A stretch of 64,000 nt of DNA, taken from positions 1 to 64,000 of the forward strand of contig JAFQCX010000008.1 in NCBI GenBank assembly GCA_017416245.1, in the 5' to 3' direction. A program made the position numbers and the translations under genes. The notes beneath the pieces were generated by a model. The model searched no databases, was not told the DNA's origin, and saw only the letters and a list, made by a program, of their open reading frames with translations. Of the stretch, positions 26,913 to 33,931 are shown piece by piece (within the stretch, counting starts at the first letter, position 1; the number at the start of each line of letters is the position of its first letter). This stretch comes from Oscillospiraceae bacterium. GTDB lineage: Bacteria; Bacillota; Clostridia; Oscillospirales; Oscillospiraceae.

Positions 26913-27857
26913 ATGAGCAAAATAACGGTTATCGGCGCAGGTAGCGTTGGCGCAACTGTGGCAAACGACCTGATGGTGCAGGGCGTTGCTTCTGAAATTG
27001 TTTTGGTTGACATTAATACCAAAAAAGCTATGGGTGAGGCACTTGATATTTATCAGGGAGCTCCGTTCCACTCTCCCGCCATTGTGCGCTCCGGCGACTA
27101 TGAGGATGCGGCTAATTCCGATATTGTGGTGATCACCTGCGGTGTGGCAAGAAAGCCCGGTATGTCCCGCTTGGATCTGGCGCAGATCAACGTGAATATC
27201 CTGAAGGATGTTGCAAAGAGTGTGGTGCCTCACGCTCCCGATGCCATTTATGTGATCGTATCCAATCCTGTTGACGTGCTGACCTATGTGTTCCATAAGG
27301 TCTCCGGCCTGCCCGAAAATCAGATCATCGGCTCCGGCACTATTTTGGATACCAGCCGCCTTCAGTCTGAGCTGGCAAAGCGTTTCCACATCAGCCCCAA
27401 GAATGTCCACGCCCACGTTTACGGCGAGCACGGCGACAGTTCTTTCGTGCCCTGGTCCCTGGCTACCATTGCCAACAACCACGTGGATGTGTATAAGGAA
27501 AATTCTCCCGATAAGGACCGTATCGACTGGAATCAGGACTACGAGGAGGTAGAAGCCTTCGTCAAGAAGTCCGGCGGTAGGATCATTGAGAATAAGGGCG
27601 CAACCTTCTACGCGGTTGCTATGTCCGTGTGCCACATCTGCAAGTGCATTTATGCCGGCGCAGGCACGGCACTGACCATCTCCACAATGATGCACGGCGA
27701 GTACGGCGTGGAGGATGTGTGCCTGTCCACGCTGGCGCTGGTGGACCGCCAGGGTGTCCGCGGCAAGATCCTCAATAAGCTGACAGACGCGGAAATAGCA
27801 AAGCTTCACAACAGCGCCAATAAGCTGAAGGAAGTTATTGCGCAGGTAGAACTGTAA
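26913..27857 (+). CDS. ldh: L-lactate/malate dehydrogenase family enzyme, annotated lactate dehydrogenase
   Basis: NAD-dependent 2-hydroxyacid dehydrogenase, 314 residues. Rossmann motif GAGSVGATVA, catalytic-loop ARKPGMSRLDL, GSGTILDTSRLQ and VYGEHGDSSFVPWS with the active His. The GSGTILDTSR and GEHGDS forms are lactate-dehydrogenase-like, but the substrate-specificity position (Gln102 of the Bacillus enzyme) is Arg80 here, as in malate dehydrogenases. Of two in-frame ATGs, 26913 is 9 nt from AGGGAG and is preferred over 26907. Lactate is the default call; malate activity cannot be excluded. Confidence 0.85.
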   Translation: MSKITVIGAGSVGATVANDLMVQGVASEIVLVDINTKKAMGEALDIYQGAPFHSPAIVRSGDYEDAANSDIVVITCGVARKPGMSRLDLAQINVNILKDVAKSVVPHAPDAIYVIVSNPVDVLTYVFHKVSGLPENQIIGSGTILDTSRLQSELAKRFHISPKNVHAHVYGEHGDSSFVPWSLATIANNHVDVYKENSPDKDRIDWNQDYEEVEAFVKKSGGRIIENKGATFYAVAMSVCHICKCIYAGAGTALTISTMMHGEYGVEDVCLSTLALVDRQGVRGKILNKLTDAEIAKLHNSANKLKEVIAQVEL

Positions 27858-27866
27858 AAAACAATT

Positions 27867-27898
27867 AACCCCGGGTGTGTTTGATCACACCCGGGGTT
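27867..27898 (+). terminator. Strong hairpin after ldh
   Basis: Perfect 13-bp stem AACCCCGGGTGTG/CACACCCGGGGTT with a 6-nt loop. The plus strand lacks a clean T run after it (ATAAAA); the minus side is followed by AATTGTTTTTT, so it may act better on minus-strand transcripts. Confidence 0.65.
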
Positions 27899-27902
27899 AT
27901 AA

Positions 27903-27957
27903 AACGCCTCCCTCTGATGAAGGAGGTGTCAGCCGAACAGGCTGTCGGAGGGAGAGA
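27903..27957. repeat. Dispersed GC-rich repeat fragment
   Basis: The stretch opens CGCCTCCCTCTGATGAAGGAGG, then TGTCAGCC/GGCTGTC arms, and closes GGAGGGAGAGA. I recognise this layout as a dispersed intergenic repeat of gut Clostridia, with CCTCC/GGAGG hairpins and CTCCCT/AGGGAG outer arms. It lies between two converging genes, next to another hairpin (28001-28024) that may belong to the same element. Copy number in this genome is not known from the window. Confidence 0.5.
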
Positions 27958-28000
27958 GATCAGAATAAACCACCCATCCGGTCTTTGGCAAAGAAAACAA

Positions 28001-28024
28001 CAGCCCCCCCTGACGAGGGGGCTG
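28001..28024 (-). terminator. Terminator of the AGCS symporter gene
   Basis: Stem CAGCCCCC/GGGGGCTG; on the minus strand it follows the symporter stop within 10 nt and is followed by TTGTTTTCTTT. Confidence 0.75.
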
Positions 28025-28031
28025 ATATGTT

Positions 28032-29564
28032 TTACACAGGCTGTTCCATTTCTGCCTGGATCTCTTCGTCGTAGGAGAGGACAGGCTTCACATCCTTCTT
28101 GCGAATTGTTCTGTCCACATAGTTCTTGGTGATCTTTGCAACCAACGGACACAGAACCAAAACGCCAATCAGGTTGGGAACCATCATAAGACCGTTAAAG
28201 GTATCGGAAATATCCCAAGCCAGGGAGGAGGTCAGCACAGCGCCAAAAATTACGGTGCAGACGTGGATAATTCTGAAGATGAAGGTGGTTTTTGCGCCGA
28301 ACAGATATTCCCAGGCCTTAGAGCCGTAGTGAGACCAGCCCAAAACGGTGGTAAAGGCAAACAGGAACATAGCGATGGCAATGAATTTCTGACCGATATT
28401 GCCCCAGGAGAACACATTGTTAAATGCGCCGCCTACCAACGTGGCATCGGTGAAGCCCTGTGCGATCTCGCCGGTTTTTACGTTGAAAACGCCGCCTTCC
28501 AAGCCGCCGGAGGTAAGTACCACCAAAGCAGTCATGGTGCAAACCACCATAGTGTCGGCAAATACCTCAAAGATACCCCACATACCCTGCTTCACAGGCT
28601 CCTTGATATTGGAGTTGGAGTGTACCATAACAGAAGAGCCGAGGCCGGCCTCGTTGGAGAACACACCCCGCTTAAAGCCGTTGGTCAATGCGATGATCAC
28701 ACCGCCGATACCGCCGCCGACAAAGGCCTCGGGCTTAAAGGCGTTCACAAAGATAGCCTGAAATGCGGGGATGATCGCCTGATAGTTGATGCCGATGATC
28801 ACAAGACTGCCGGCAACAAACAGCACCACCATAAAGGGAACGATTTTTTCTGCAACACTGGCAATTCTCTTCAAACCGCCCAAAGTGATCAAAGCGGTCA
28901 GCACCATAATGACAACACCGATCAAAATGTTGTACAGGGAAACACCGCCGAATACTTCAATAGAAGAAAGGGATCTTACATCAAAGGCCACTGCAACATT
29001 AGCTACGATCTTGTTAACCTGACCCATAGAGCCGATACCAAAGGAAGCCAGCATGGTAAAGATGCAGAACAGAACCGCCAAAACCTTGCCGATCCACTTG
29101 CAGCCCTTCTTTGCACCCAAGCCGTCACGCAGATAGTACATAGCGCCGCCGGACCATTCGTTGTTTGCGTTTTTGCGGCGGTAATAGATACCCAAAACAT
29201 TTTCGGAGAAGTTGGTCATCATACCAAAGAAGGCGGCAACCCACATCCAGAACACAGCACCAGCGCCGCCAACGCAGATGGCAGCAGCAACACCGGCAAT
29301 GTTACCGGTACCTACCGTTGCAGCCAAAGCTGTGCACAGGGCCTGGAAGGGGGAGATAGAGCCCTTTTCCTTACTGTGCTGAATCACATCTTTTTTGAAC
29401 ATACTGCCGATGGTGTTTTTCCACCAGTGACTCAAATGGGAGATTTGGAAAACCTTTGTGATAAGTGTTGTGATAATGCCTGTGCCGATCAGCAAGACCA
29501 GGCCCCAAATGCCCCATACAACGCCGTTAACGCTGCCATTGATTTCCGCGATTTTGTCTAACAT
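28032..29564 (-). CDS. AGCS family sodium:alanine/glycine symporter
   Basis: 510-residue inner-membrane carrier with about 10-11 hydrophobic segments. Family hallmarks are GTGNIAGVAAAICVGGAGAVFWMW, the FKRGVFSNEAGLGSS block and GWSHYGSKAWEYLFG. It moves alanine or glycine with sodium. SD TTAGGAGG lies just before the ATG. A tandem glycine riboswitch and a terminator hairpin sit in its leader, which points to glycine as the physiological signal and probable substrate. Confidence 0.94.
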   Translation of the reverse strand: MLDKIAEINGSVNGVVWGIWGLVLLIGTGIITTLITKVFQISHLSHWWKNTIGSMFKKDVIQHSKEKGSISPFQALCTALAATVGTGNIAGVAAAICVGGAGAVFWMWVAAFFGMMTNFSENVLGIYYRRKNANNEWSGGAMYYLRDGLGAKKGCKWIGKVLAVLFCIFTMLASFGIGSMGQVNKIVANVAVAFDVRSLSSIEVFGGVSLYNILIGVVIMVLTALITLGGLKRIASVAEKIVPFMVVLFVAGSLVIIGINYQAIIPAFQAIFVNAFKPEAFVGGGIGGVIIALTNGFKRGVFSNEAGLGSSVMVHSNSNIKEPVKQGMWGIFEVFADTMVVCTMTALVVLTSGGLEGGVFNVKTGEIAQGFTDATLVGGAFNNVFSWGNIGQKFIAIAMFLFAFTTVLGWSHYGSKAWEYLFGAKTTFIFRIIHVCTVIFGAVLTSSLAWDISDTFNGLMMVPNLIGVLVLCPLVAKITKNYVDRTIRKKDVKPVLSYDEEIQAEMEQPV

Positions 29565-29599
29565 ACTTTCCTCCTAAAAATACCTAAAAATACATAAAA

Positions 29600-29625
29600 G
29601 GACCGCGCTGCAAACAGCACGGTCC
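29600..29625 (-). terminator. Expression-platform terminator of the glycine riboswitch
   Basis: Stem GGACCG-x-GCTG/CAGC-x-CGGTCC (11 positions, one mismatch) between the aptamers and the symporter SD; followed on the minus strand by TTTTATGTATTTTTA. Probably the regulated attenuator. Confidence 0.75.
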
Positions 29626-29656
29626 TCAGAAAAAATACAATAAGGTAAGAAATTGC

Positions 29657-29817
29657 ACTTTGTCCTTTTGCCTGAGAGATTAGCGCGCTGCGCTTTGCAC
29701 CTTCGGCACTCAATCAAATGAGCTTCTCCAAAGTTCTGTCAGATTACAGTCCTCATTCCTTGCGGAACACCTGAGAGCGTTACTCCTTCGGCGACTTGCG
29801 TCCTTTCCTGCAATCCT
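29657..29817 (-). promoter_or_regulatory. Tandem glycine riboswitch
   Basis: Read on the minus strand there are two glycine aptamers in series. The first (about 29817-29740) has GCCGAAGGAGTAACGC and TCTCAGG; the second (about 29735-29657) has GGAGAA, GCCGAAGGTGCAAAGC, AATCTCTCAGGCAAAAGGAC. A short linker separates them, as in cooperative glycine switches. Glycine binding should control the downstream terminator and hence the symporter. Whether it acts as ON or OFF cannot be read directly; I recall OFF behaviour for AGCS transporter leaders in streptococci. Confidence 0.93.
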
Positions 29818-29935
29818 CATACAGAGTCCTAATATTGAATTATCGACAGTATATCACAAATTGTTCACAATTGCAAGACATTTGTTTGTGCAAAGAAGAC
29901 ACATGAAACACTGCTTTTTTGTGAATATCGCACAG

Positions 29936-29968
29936 AAAAACCGACTGTTTTGGAAACAGTCGGTTTTT
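29936..29968 (-). terminator. Terminator of yebC
   Basis: Perfect 15-bp stem AAAAACCGACTGTTT/AAACAGTCGGTTTTT with a 3-nt loop; symmetrical, so able to work on both strands. Confidence 0.9.
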
Positions 29969-29975
29969 ACGGCTA

Positions 29976-30704
29976 TTATTCTTCCCAGTTGTGCCACACG
30001 TTCTGCACATCATCATCGTCTTCCATAGCGTCGATGAGCTTCTGCATCTGAGCAGCCTGTTCCTCGCTTTCCAGCTTCTGATAGTTCTGGGGGACCATCT
30101 CGATCTGGGCGGAAACGAAGGTGTACTTCTCCAGCTTGGCAACCACATCGTTGAAATCGTCGGGCGTGGTGTAGATGGTGAAGCAATCCTCTTCTGCCTC
30201 GAAGTCGTCAGCGCCGGCGTCCATAGCGTCCATCATGACTTCTTCCTCGTCATAATCGCCGTCCTCGTTGTCAATCACCAGCACGCCCTTGCGGTCAAAG
30301 CTCCAGGCCACACAGCCGGATGCGCCCAAATTGCCGCCGAACTTATCAAAGTGATGACGCATAGAGCCTGCGGTACGGTTGCGGTTGTCGGTCATGGTTT
30401 CTACGATCACGGCAACACCGCCGGGGCCGTAGCCTTCGTAGGTGATGGATTCGTAGCTGTCACCGCCGCCTGCGCCGGCAGCCTTCTCCAGGCAACGCTT
30501 AATATTATCGTTGGGCATATTAGCGGCCTTTGCCTTAGTAATGATGGTAGCTAAGCGGGAGTTGTTGGCAGGATCGGTAATACCGCCGCCCTCTTTCACT
30601 GCAACGATCAGTTCCTTCGCAATTTTGGTAAAGGCGGCAGCGCGCTTTGCATCCTGTGCGCCTTTGGTTTTTTGAATGTTATGCCATTTGGAATGTCCGG
30701 ACAT
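29976..30704 (-). CDS. yebC: YebC/PmpR family protein
   Basis: 242 residues, the standard length. N-terminal SGHSKWHNIQKTKGAQDAKR is the family signature, followed by GGITDPANNSRLATII, YEGYGPGGVAVIVE and FDRKGVLVI. The family was described as DNA-binding regulators; more recent work links some members to relief of ribosome stalling. An acidic C-terminal tail (MEDDDDVQNVWHNWEE) is present. SD AGGAAGGA. Single gene between terminator and the Nif3-like operon. Confidence 0.94.
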   Translation of the reverse strand: MSGHSKWHNIQKTKGAQDAKRAAAFTKIAKELIVAVKEGGGITDPANNSRLATIITKAKAANMPNDNIKRCLEKAAGAGGGDSYESITYEGYGPGGVAVIVETMTDNRNRTAGSMRHHFDKFGGNLGASGCVAWSFDRKGVLVIDNEDGDYDEEEVMMDAMDAGADDFEAEEDCFTIYTTPDDFNDVVAKLEKYTFVSAQIEMVPQNYQKLESEEQAAQMQKLIDAMEDDDDVQNVWHNWEE

Positions 30705-30768
30705 AAGTATCTTCCTTCCTGTTACATCTAAAATTTCCCATATATTCTAGCAAAATGAGATTAGAAAA

Positions 30769-31530
30769 TCAATAGAAATTCACGCAATCTGCGTGTTTTT
30801 TCGATAAAATGACATGCACATCGGGGAAAGCCTTTTGCAATTTATCTGTCAGCACGGCGCAAACGGGGTTTTCCGTATGGAAATGACCTGCATCAATGAG
30901 GTTGACGCCCATTTCCTTGGCATCCCAAAACTGGTTGTACTTTACATCTGCGGTTACAAAGGTATCACAGCCTGCCGCCATTACCTCAGCAAGCTCCGAG
31001 CCACAGGAGCCACCGCCCACTGCAACCCTGCAAACGGACTTGCCACCGCTTACATACCGCAGACCCTGGCAGCCCAGTTGTGTTTTTACGTGCGCTATAA
31101 ATGCAGGCAGGGTGCTTTCGTAGTTACCGGCACGAAGCAAATGCGCGTTGCCGATCACAGAAATATCCGTCAGCTCCAACTGCTTGGCCAGCGTATCATT
31201 GACACCACCTTCCGCACAGTCCAAATTGGTGTGAGCATTCACGGCGCTGATGTCATTTGCAAGTAAAGTCATAATGGCTCTGCCTGTGGCGGTTTGATCG
31301 GACACGGAGTTCAGAGGCTCAAAGATCAGCGGATGGTGAGTCACCAGCAAATCTGCGCCCACCTCCACGGCCTCCTGACATACGTGAGGAAAGGGGTCTA
31401 ACGCTACCAAAATCGTGCGTACCTCCTTGTCGGAGCGTCCGCACAAAAGGCCCACATTGTCCCATTCCATCTTTAGATCCACAGGGGCAACGGTTTCTAT
31501 ATAACGCAAAATATCTTGCACAGTTGTCAT
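30769..31530 (-). CDS. Nif3-like dinuclear metal center protein
   Basis: 253 residues, the short Nif3/YqfO form without the inserted PII-like domain. Motifs: MEWDNVGLLCG, VTHHPLIFEPL (metal His pair), NLDCAEGGVND, and C-terminal DAGHFHTENP. The family binds two metals; its biochemical role is uncertain, with GTP cyclohydrolase I type 2 annotations unproven. Its ATG overlaps the trmK stop by 1 nt, the same trmK-nif3 pairing seen in many Firmicutes. Confidence 0.9.
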   Translation of the reverse strand: MTTVQDILRYIETVAPVDLKMEWDNVGLLCGRSDKEVRTILVALDPFPHVCQEAVEVGADLLVTHHPLIFEPLNSVSDQTATGRAIMTLLANDISAVNAHTNLDCAEGGVNDTLAKQLELTDISVIGNAHLLRAGNYESTLPAFIAHVKTQLGCQGLRYVSGGKSVCRVAVGGGSCGSELAEVMAAGCDTFVTADVKYNQFWDAKEMGVNLIDAGHFHTENPVCAVLTDKLQKAFPDVHVILSKKHADCVNFY

Positions 31531-32189
31531 TACGTTTCCTTCTTTCTCAAATCCGCCAGTGCCTTTGCTTCAAAGGTGTCAGCCAGGTCTTTGCGGTTCA
31601 GCACAATGGTCTCAAGCCCCTTGATGACCCAACGGTAATAGGCAGAAAAACAGTCATTTTCCACCAGTGTAGGGGGAAAATAACATTGGGCAGGAGTAAG
31701 CAGCGGAGAGGGGTTATAAACCACCTCCATAACCGTGTATAGGAACTTACCGTCCTGCAATACCTGCTCCTGCCGGATGTACCAGCCGTTTTCCGAAAGA
31801 TATCTGCGGAGCATAGGCGTTTTGGACTGGCACTGGAGGATCAGCCGGTATTGCCCGTCCTTCAGCCAGGGGGCAGAGGACAGAATGGAAATCATTGTAT
31901 CAGCGCCCATGCCTGCGCACACCAGGGTGTCGAAATCCCGTGGAATATTCTCCACACCGTTTGACAGGCAGAAGGTCATCTTATCCCGCACACCGAATTT
32001 TTCGCTGTTGCGGACAGCGGATTGCAGGGGACATTCGTTGATGTCGGAGGCAATTACCGCGCTGGCGATCCCGTTTTTGAGCAGGTAAATGCCCAAATAT
32101 CCGTGGTCGCAGCCAATATCGGCAACCCGTTCGCCCTTCTTTATCAAATCGCAGCAGGCACGCAAACGGGAAGACAGTGGAATTTTCAT
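31530..32189 (-). CDS. trmK: tRNA (adenine22-N1) methyltransferase
   Basis: 219-residue class I SAM methyltransferase. SAM motif ADIGCDHGYLGIYLLKNG, then VCAGMGADTMISIL and LQCQSKTPMLRRYLSENGW, matching TrmK/YqfN. Two ATGs are available (32201 and 32189). The first lies in the T run of the upstream terminator, whereas GAGG sits 7 nt before the second, so 32189 is preferred. Confidence 0.9.
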   Translation of the reverse strand: MKIPLSSRLRACCDLIKKGERVADIGCDHGYLGIYLLKNGIASAVIASDINECPLQSAVRNSEKFGVRDKMTFCLSNGVENIPRDFDTLVCAGMGADTMISILSSAPWLKDGQYRLILQCQSKTPMLRRYLSENGWYIRQEQVLQDGKFLYTVMEVVYNPSPLLTPAQCYFPPTLVENDCFSAYYRWVIKGLETIVLNRKDLADTFEAKALADLRKKET

Positions 32190-32201
32190 AGAATACCTCA
32201 T

Positions 32202-32239
32202 AAAAAACTATGCCATCCCGGCGAATCGGGATGGCATAG
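32202..32239 (-). terminator. Terminator of the DUF1858 gene
   Basis: Perfect 13-bp stem CTATGCCATCCCG/CGGGATGGCATAG (32208-32220 with 32227-32239); on the minus strand followed by TTTTTTA. It stands about 15 bp before the trmK start, so trmK-nif3 would need read-through or a promoter I do not see. Confidence 0.85.
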
Positions 32240-32247
32240 CCGGTTTG

Positions 32248-32481
32248 TTACTGTGCTTTCTCAGCCTGATCAGCTTCGTAGACTTCCAGGAAGTGATTGA
32301 GCTGGGTCAGGAAAGGCTCGCAATCAATGCCGTGAACAGCGCAGGCCTCCTCAACGGTCTCACCGCGGGAAGAGGGACAGCCCAGGCAATGCATACCGAT
32401 TGCAAAGAACAGGGGAGCAGCCTGAGGAGCTACATCCAAAACATCACCGATAATGGTATCTTTTTCAATTTTAACAGCCAT
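32248..32481 (-). CDS. DUF1858 domain protein
   Basis: 77-residue cytosolic protein. IEKDTIIGDVLDVAPQAAPLFFAIGMHCLGCPSSRGETVEEACAVHG matches DUF1858, a short helical domain with the paired-cysteine GMHCLGC motif also found on hybrid-cluster and redox proteins. ATG 32481 follows an AGGAGGT site; upstream in-frame sequence lacks family similarity. A redox or metal role is suggested by the cysteines but unproven. Confidence 0.85.
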   Translation of the reverse strand: MAVKIEKDTIIGDVLDVAPQAAPLFFAIGMHCLGCPSSRGETVEEACAVHGIDCEPFLTQLNHFLEVYEADQAEKAQ

Positions 32482-32551
32482 AGTATGACCTCCTATTACA
32501 TTTACTGACTTATTATAACCCCTGATTCCATAAAAAACAAGAGGAAATTTT

Positions 32552-32585
32552 GAGCGTGTTGCATTACTTAGCAACACGCTCTTTT
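32552..32585. terminator. Hairpin between DUF1858 and DUF5067 genes
   Basis: 11-bp stem GAGCGTGTTGC/GCAACACGCTC with an 8-nt loop. TTTT follows on the plus strand, while AAAATTT follows on the minus strand, although both flanking genes are on the minus strand. It may still terminate the DUF5067 operon. Confidence 0.6.
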
Positions 32586-32616
32586 ATATTATCAATTGGC
32601 TATATTATCAATTGGC
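32585..32616. repeat. Exact 16-bp tandem duplication
   Basis: TATATTATCAATTGGC occurs twice back to back (32585-32600 and 32601-32616). The repeat unit includes the stop codon and last two sense codons of the DUF5067 gene. Confidence 0.9.
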
Positions 32617-33105
32617 AATAGAGAATTTTTTAATCAGCTTATTGTCACTGAAGCTAAACAACTCTTCTACTTCTACCTCGATTTCGCTGGTGGTATCATT
32701 CAGTTCGTAAGCAACCTCGACATCAATGGAAGCGCCTTTTTTAATGGCTTTTGTTTGGTTATCTGCACTGTAATTCGCGTTGTCATCCAAAACATATGCT
32801 CCGTTCAGACCAACGCCATTTTGATAGACATTATCATCAAAGGCAATGTAAAATGCTGTGGGGTTATCATCCGAAACATTTGTAAATTGGTATTTTACAA
32901 TTACAACAGGCTTTCCGGCATAATCACTTGCCAAACGGCAGCTGTCGATCACAACGGAGTATTTTCCAATAGAATCATTGCCCTTCGTTTCGGTGTTAGC
33001 AGTTCCGCTACCCTGATCTGTAGTGGAGCTTTCACCACTGCCGGCAGCAAAAATAAAAAATGCCGCGACCAATAAAACTGCCAAAACGATTTTAGTTTTT
33101 CTCAT
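32608..33105 (-). CDS. DUF5067-type secreted protein
   Basis: 165 residues. Signal-like N-terminus MRKTKIVLAVLLVAAFFIFA, a short Ser/Thr/Gly linker, then a DUF5067-like immunoglobulin-fold domain: YAGKPVVIVKYQFTNVSDD, YQNGVGL, IKKGASIDVEVAYELNDTTSEIEVEVEE. In relatives the signal normally ends in a lipobox Cys; here the matching stretch is FAAGSGESS with no Cys, so it may be released or stay anchored by an uncleaved segment. ATG 33105 has AAAGGAGAG upstream and overlaps the preceding membrane gene by 4 nt. Confidence 0.78.
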   Translation of the reverse strand: MRKTKIVLAVLLVAAFFIFAAGSGESSTTDQGSGTANTETKGNDSIGKYSVVIDSCRLASDYAGKPVVIVKYQFTNVSDDNPTAFYIAFDDNVYQNGVGLNGAYVLDDNANYSADNQTKAIKKGASIDVEVAYELNDTTSEIEVEVEELFSFSDNKLIKKFSIAN

Positions 33106-33509
33106 TCTTTTCTCTCCTTTAGATTTATTATGATGCAAATTGCGCCCGCCAGAAAATAAGAAACAATGTCCCAATAATCACCGGTTCCGGGAATTATGCC
33201 GAAAAATTGCATACATTCCCATAATGCACCGCACAGAAAAGGAACAAATCCGCAAATGAGGATTCCGTACCCTTTCATGTCCAAAGCTGCCTGCAAGCTA
33301 CATCCCAGCGACAGACCCCACAAAAAATCCGGAAGATGGAATTTCGACAAGTCAGAGTCCAATGGGGAGGTCAATGCTTTGAGCCGAATGATTACAGTAC
33401 ATTGAGCAAACAATTTTCCTAAATAGGAGTTTTCCCGAAACAGTACATATAGTATACCGCCCGCAAGAAGGGATGCGATGCTGATATAGATATTGCTACG
33501 TTTCTTCAT
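33102..33509 (-). CDS. Small membrane protein, VanZ-like tail
   Basis: 135 residues, almost entirely hydrophobic, with about four membrane segments (near 6-24, 52-70, 76-96, 112-130). The stretch LWECMQFFGIIPGTGDYWDI resembles the E-x2-Q...G...D-x-D/W-D pattern of VanZ-like proteins, but the match is loose. ATG 33509 is chosen over an upstream in-frame ATG because the latter would overlap the operator. First gene of a two-gene operon controlled by the divergent XRE regulator. Confidence 0.65.
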   Translation of the reverse strand: MKKRSNIYISIASLLAGGILYVLFRENSYLGKLFAQCTVIIRLKALTSPLDSDLSKFHLPDFLWGLSLGCSLQAALDMKGYGILICGFVPFLCGALWECMQFFGIIPGTGDYWDIVSYFLAGAICIIINLKERKE

Positions 33510-33531
33510 TTGGAATTTGCACCTCACTGTT

Positions 33532-33560
33532 ATGATACTCAATCTTTGAGTAAATGTCAA
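33532..33560 (-). promoter_or_regulatory. Promoter of the membrane protein/DUF5067 operon
   Basis: TTGACA (33560-33555), 17-bp spacer, TATCAT (33537-33532), read on the minus strand. Operator 1 fills the spacer. Confidence 0.8.
33537..33551. promoter_or_regulatory. XRE operator 1
   Basis: Perfect dyad ACTCAATCTTTGAGT (6-bp arms, 3-bp centre), lying between the -35 and -10 boxes of the minus-strand promoter. A bound repressor would block polymerase directly. Confidence 0.8.
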
Positions 33561-33561
33561 T

Positions 33562-33576
33562 ACTCAAAATATGAGT
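33562..33576. promoter_or_regulatory. XRE operator 2
   Basis: ACTCAAAATATGAGT, same ACTCA-N5-TGAGT pattern and 15-bp length as operator 1, centred 25 bp from it. A weak plus-strand promoter (TTGAGT 33546-33551, 18 bp, TATGAG 33570-33575) would have each hexamer inside one operator, implying autoregulation. Confidence 0.7.
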
Positions 33577-33612
33577 GTGCTACTATGGCAAAAACAGGCA
33601 GGAGGGTTCAAT

Positions 33613-33831
33613 GTGGATTACAGAATGAGGATTCGCAATATTCGTGAGGACCGGGACTTTACGCAGGCACAGATAGGCGCATTGCTAAATAAGTCTCAAC
33701 AGGGATATAACCATATTGAGGCTGGCAGAGCGGAGCTTAAAATTGAGGACCTAATTAAGCTATGCCGTTTTTATAATTTGTCTGCAGATTATGTGATTGG
33801 GCTGACTAATACGCCAAAGCCTTTTAAGTAA
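33613..33831 (+). CDS. XRE-family transcriptional regulator
   Basis: 72-residue stand-alone HTH_3 protein: RIRNIREDRDFTQAQIGALLNKSQQGYNHIEAGRAELKIEDLIKLCRFYNLSADYVIGLT is a full Cro/CI helix-turn-helix with no sensing domain. The start is judged to be GTG 33613, with AGGAGGG 6 nt upstream; the overlapping ATG at 33611 is out of frame and stops at once. It is divergent from the membrane protein/DUF5067 operon with two ACTCA-N5-TGAGT sites between them. Confidence 0.9.
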   Translation: MDYRMRIRNIREDRDFTQAQIGALLNKSQQGYNHIEAGRAELKIEDLIKLCRFYNLSADYVIGLTNTPKPFK

Positions 33832-33879
33832 TATAGTAATATCAGAATCTGTCTTCTTGTCATAAGCAAGAGGGCAGAT

Positions 33880-33908
33880 TTGCATTTTTGCCGGATTTAT
33901 GATATTGT
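33880..33908 (+). promoter_or_regulatory. Possible nfo promoter
   Basis: TTGCAT (33880-33885), 17-bp spacer, TATTGT (33903-33908), about 24 bp before the nfo ATG. Confidence 0.5.
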
Positions 33909-33931
33909 ATGGAGCAAAGGAGTGGATACGT

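Noticed and set aside
25580..27022. 480-residue minus-strand open frame opposite pepT and the ldh start
   Set aside because: It crosses the pepT terminator and the ldh promoter, and its translation is rich in His/Cys/Gln as is usual for reverse shadows of coding DNA here.
28263..29561. 432-residue plus-strand open frame opposite the symporter
   Set aside because: Symporter motifs and riboswitch fix the minus strand as coding.
32585..32616. Possible CRISPR-like repeat
   Set aside because: Only two adjacent copies with no spacer; a simple tandem duplication.
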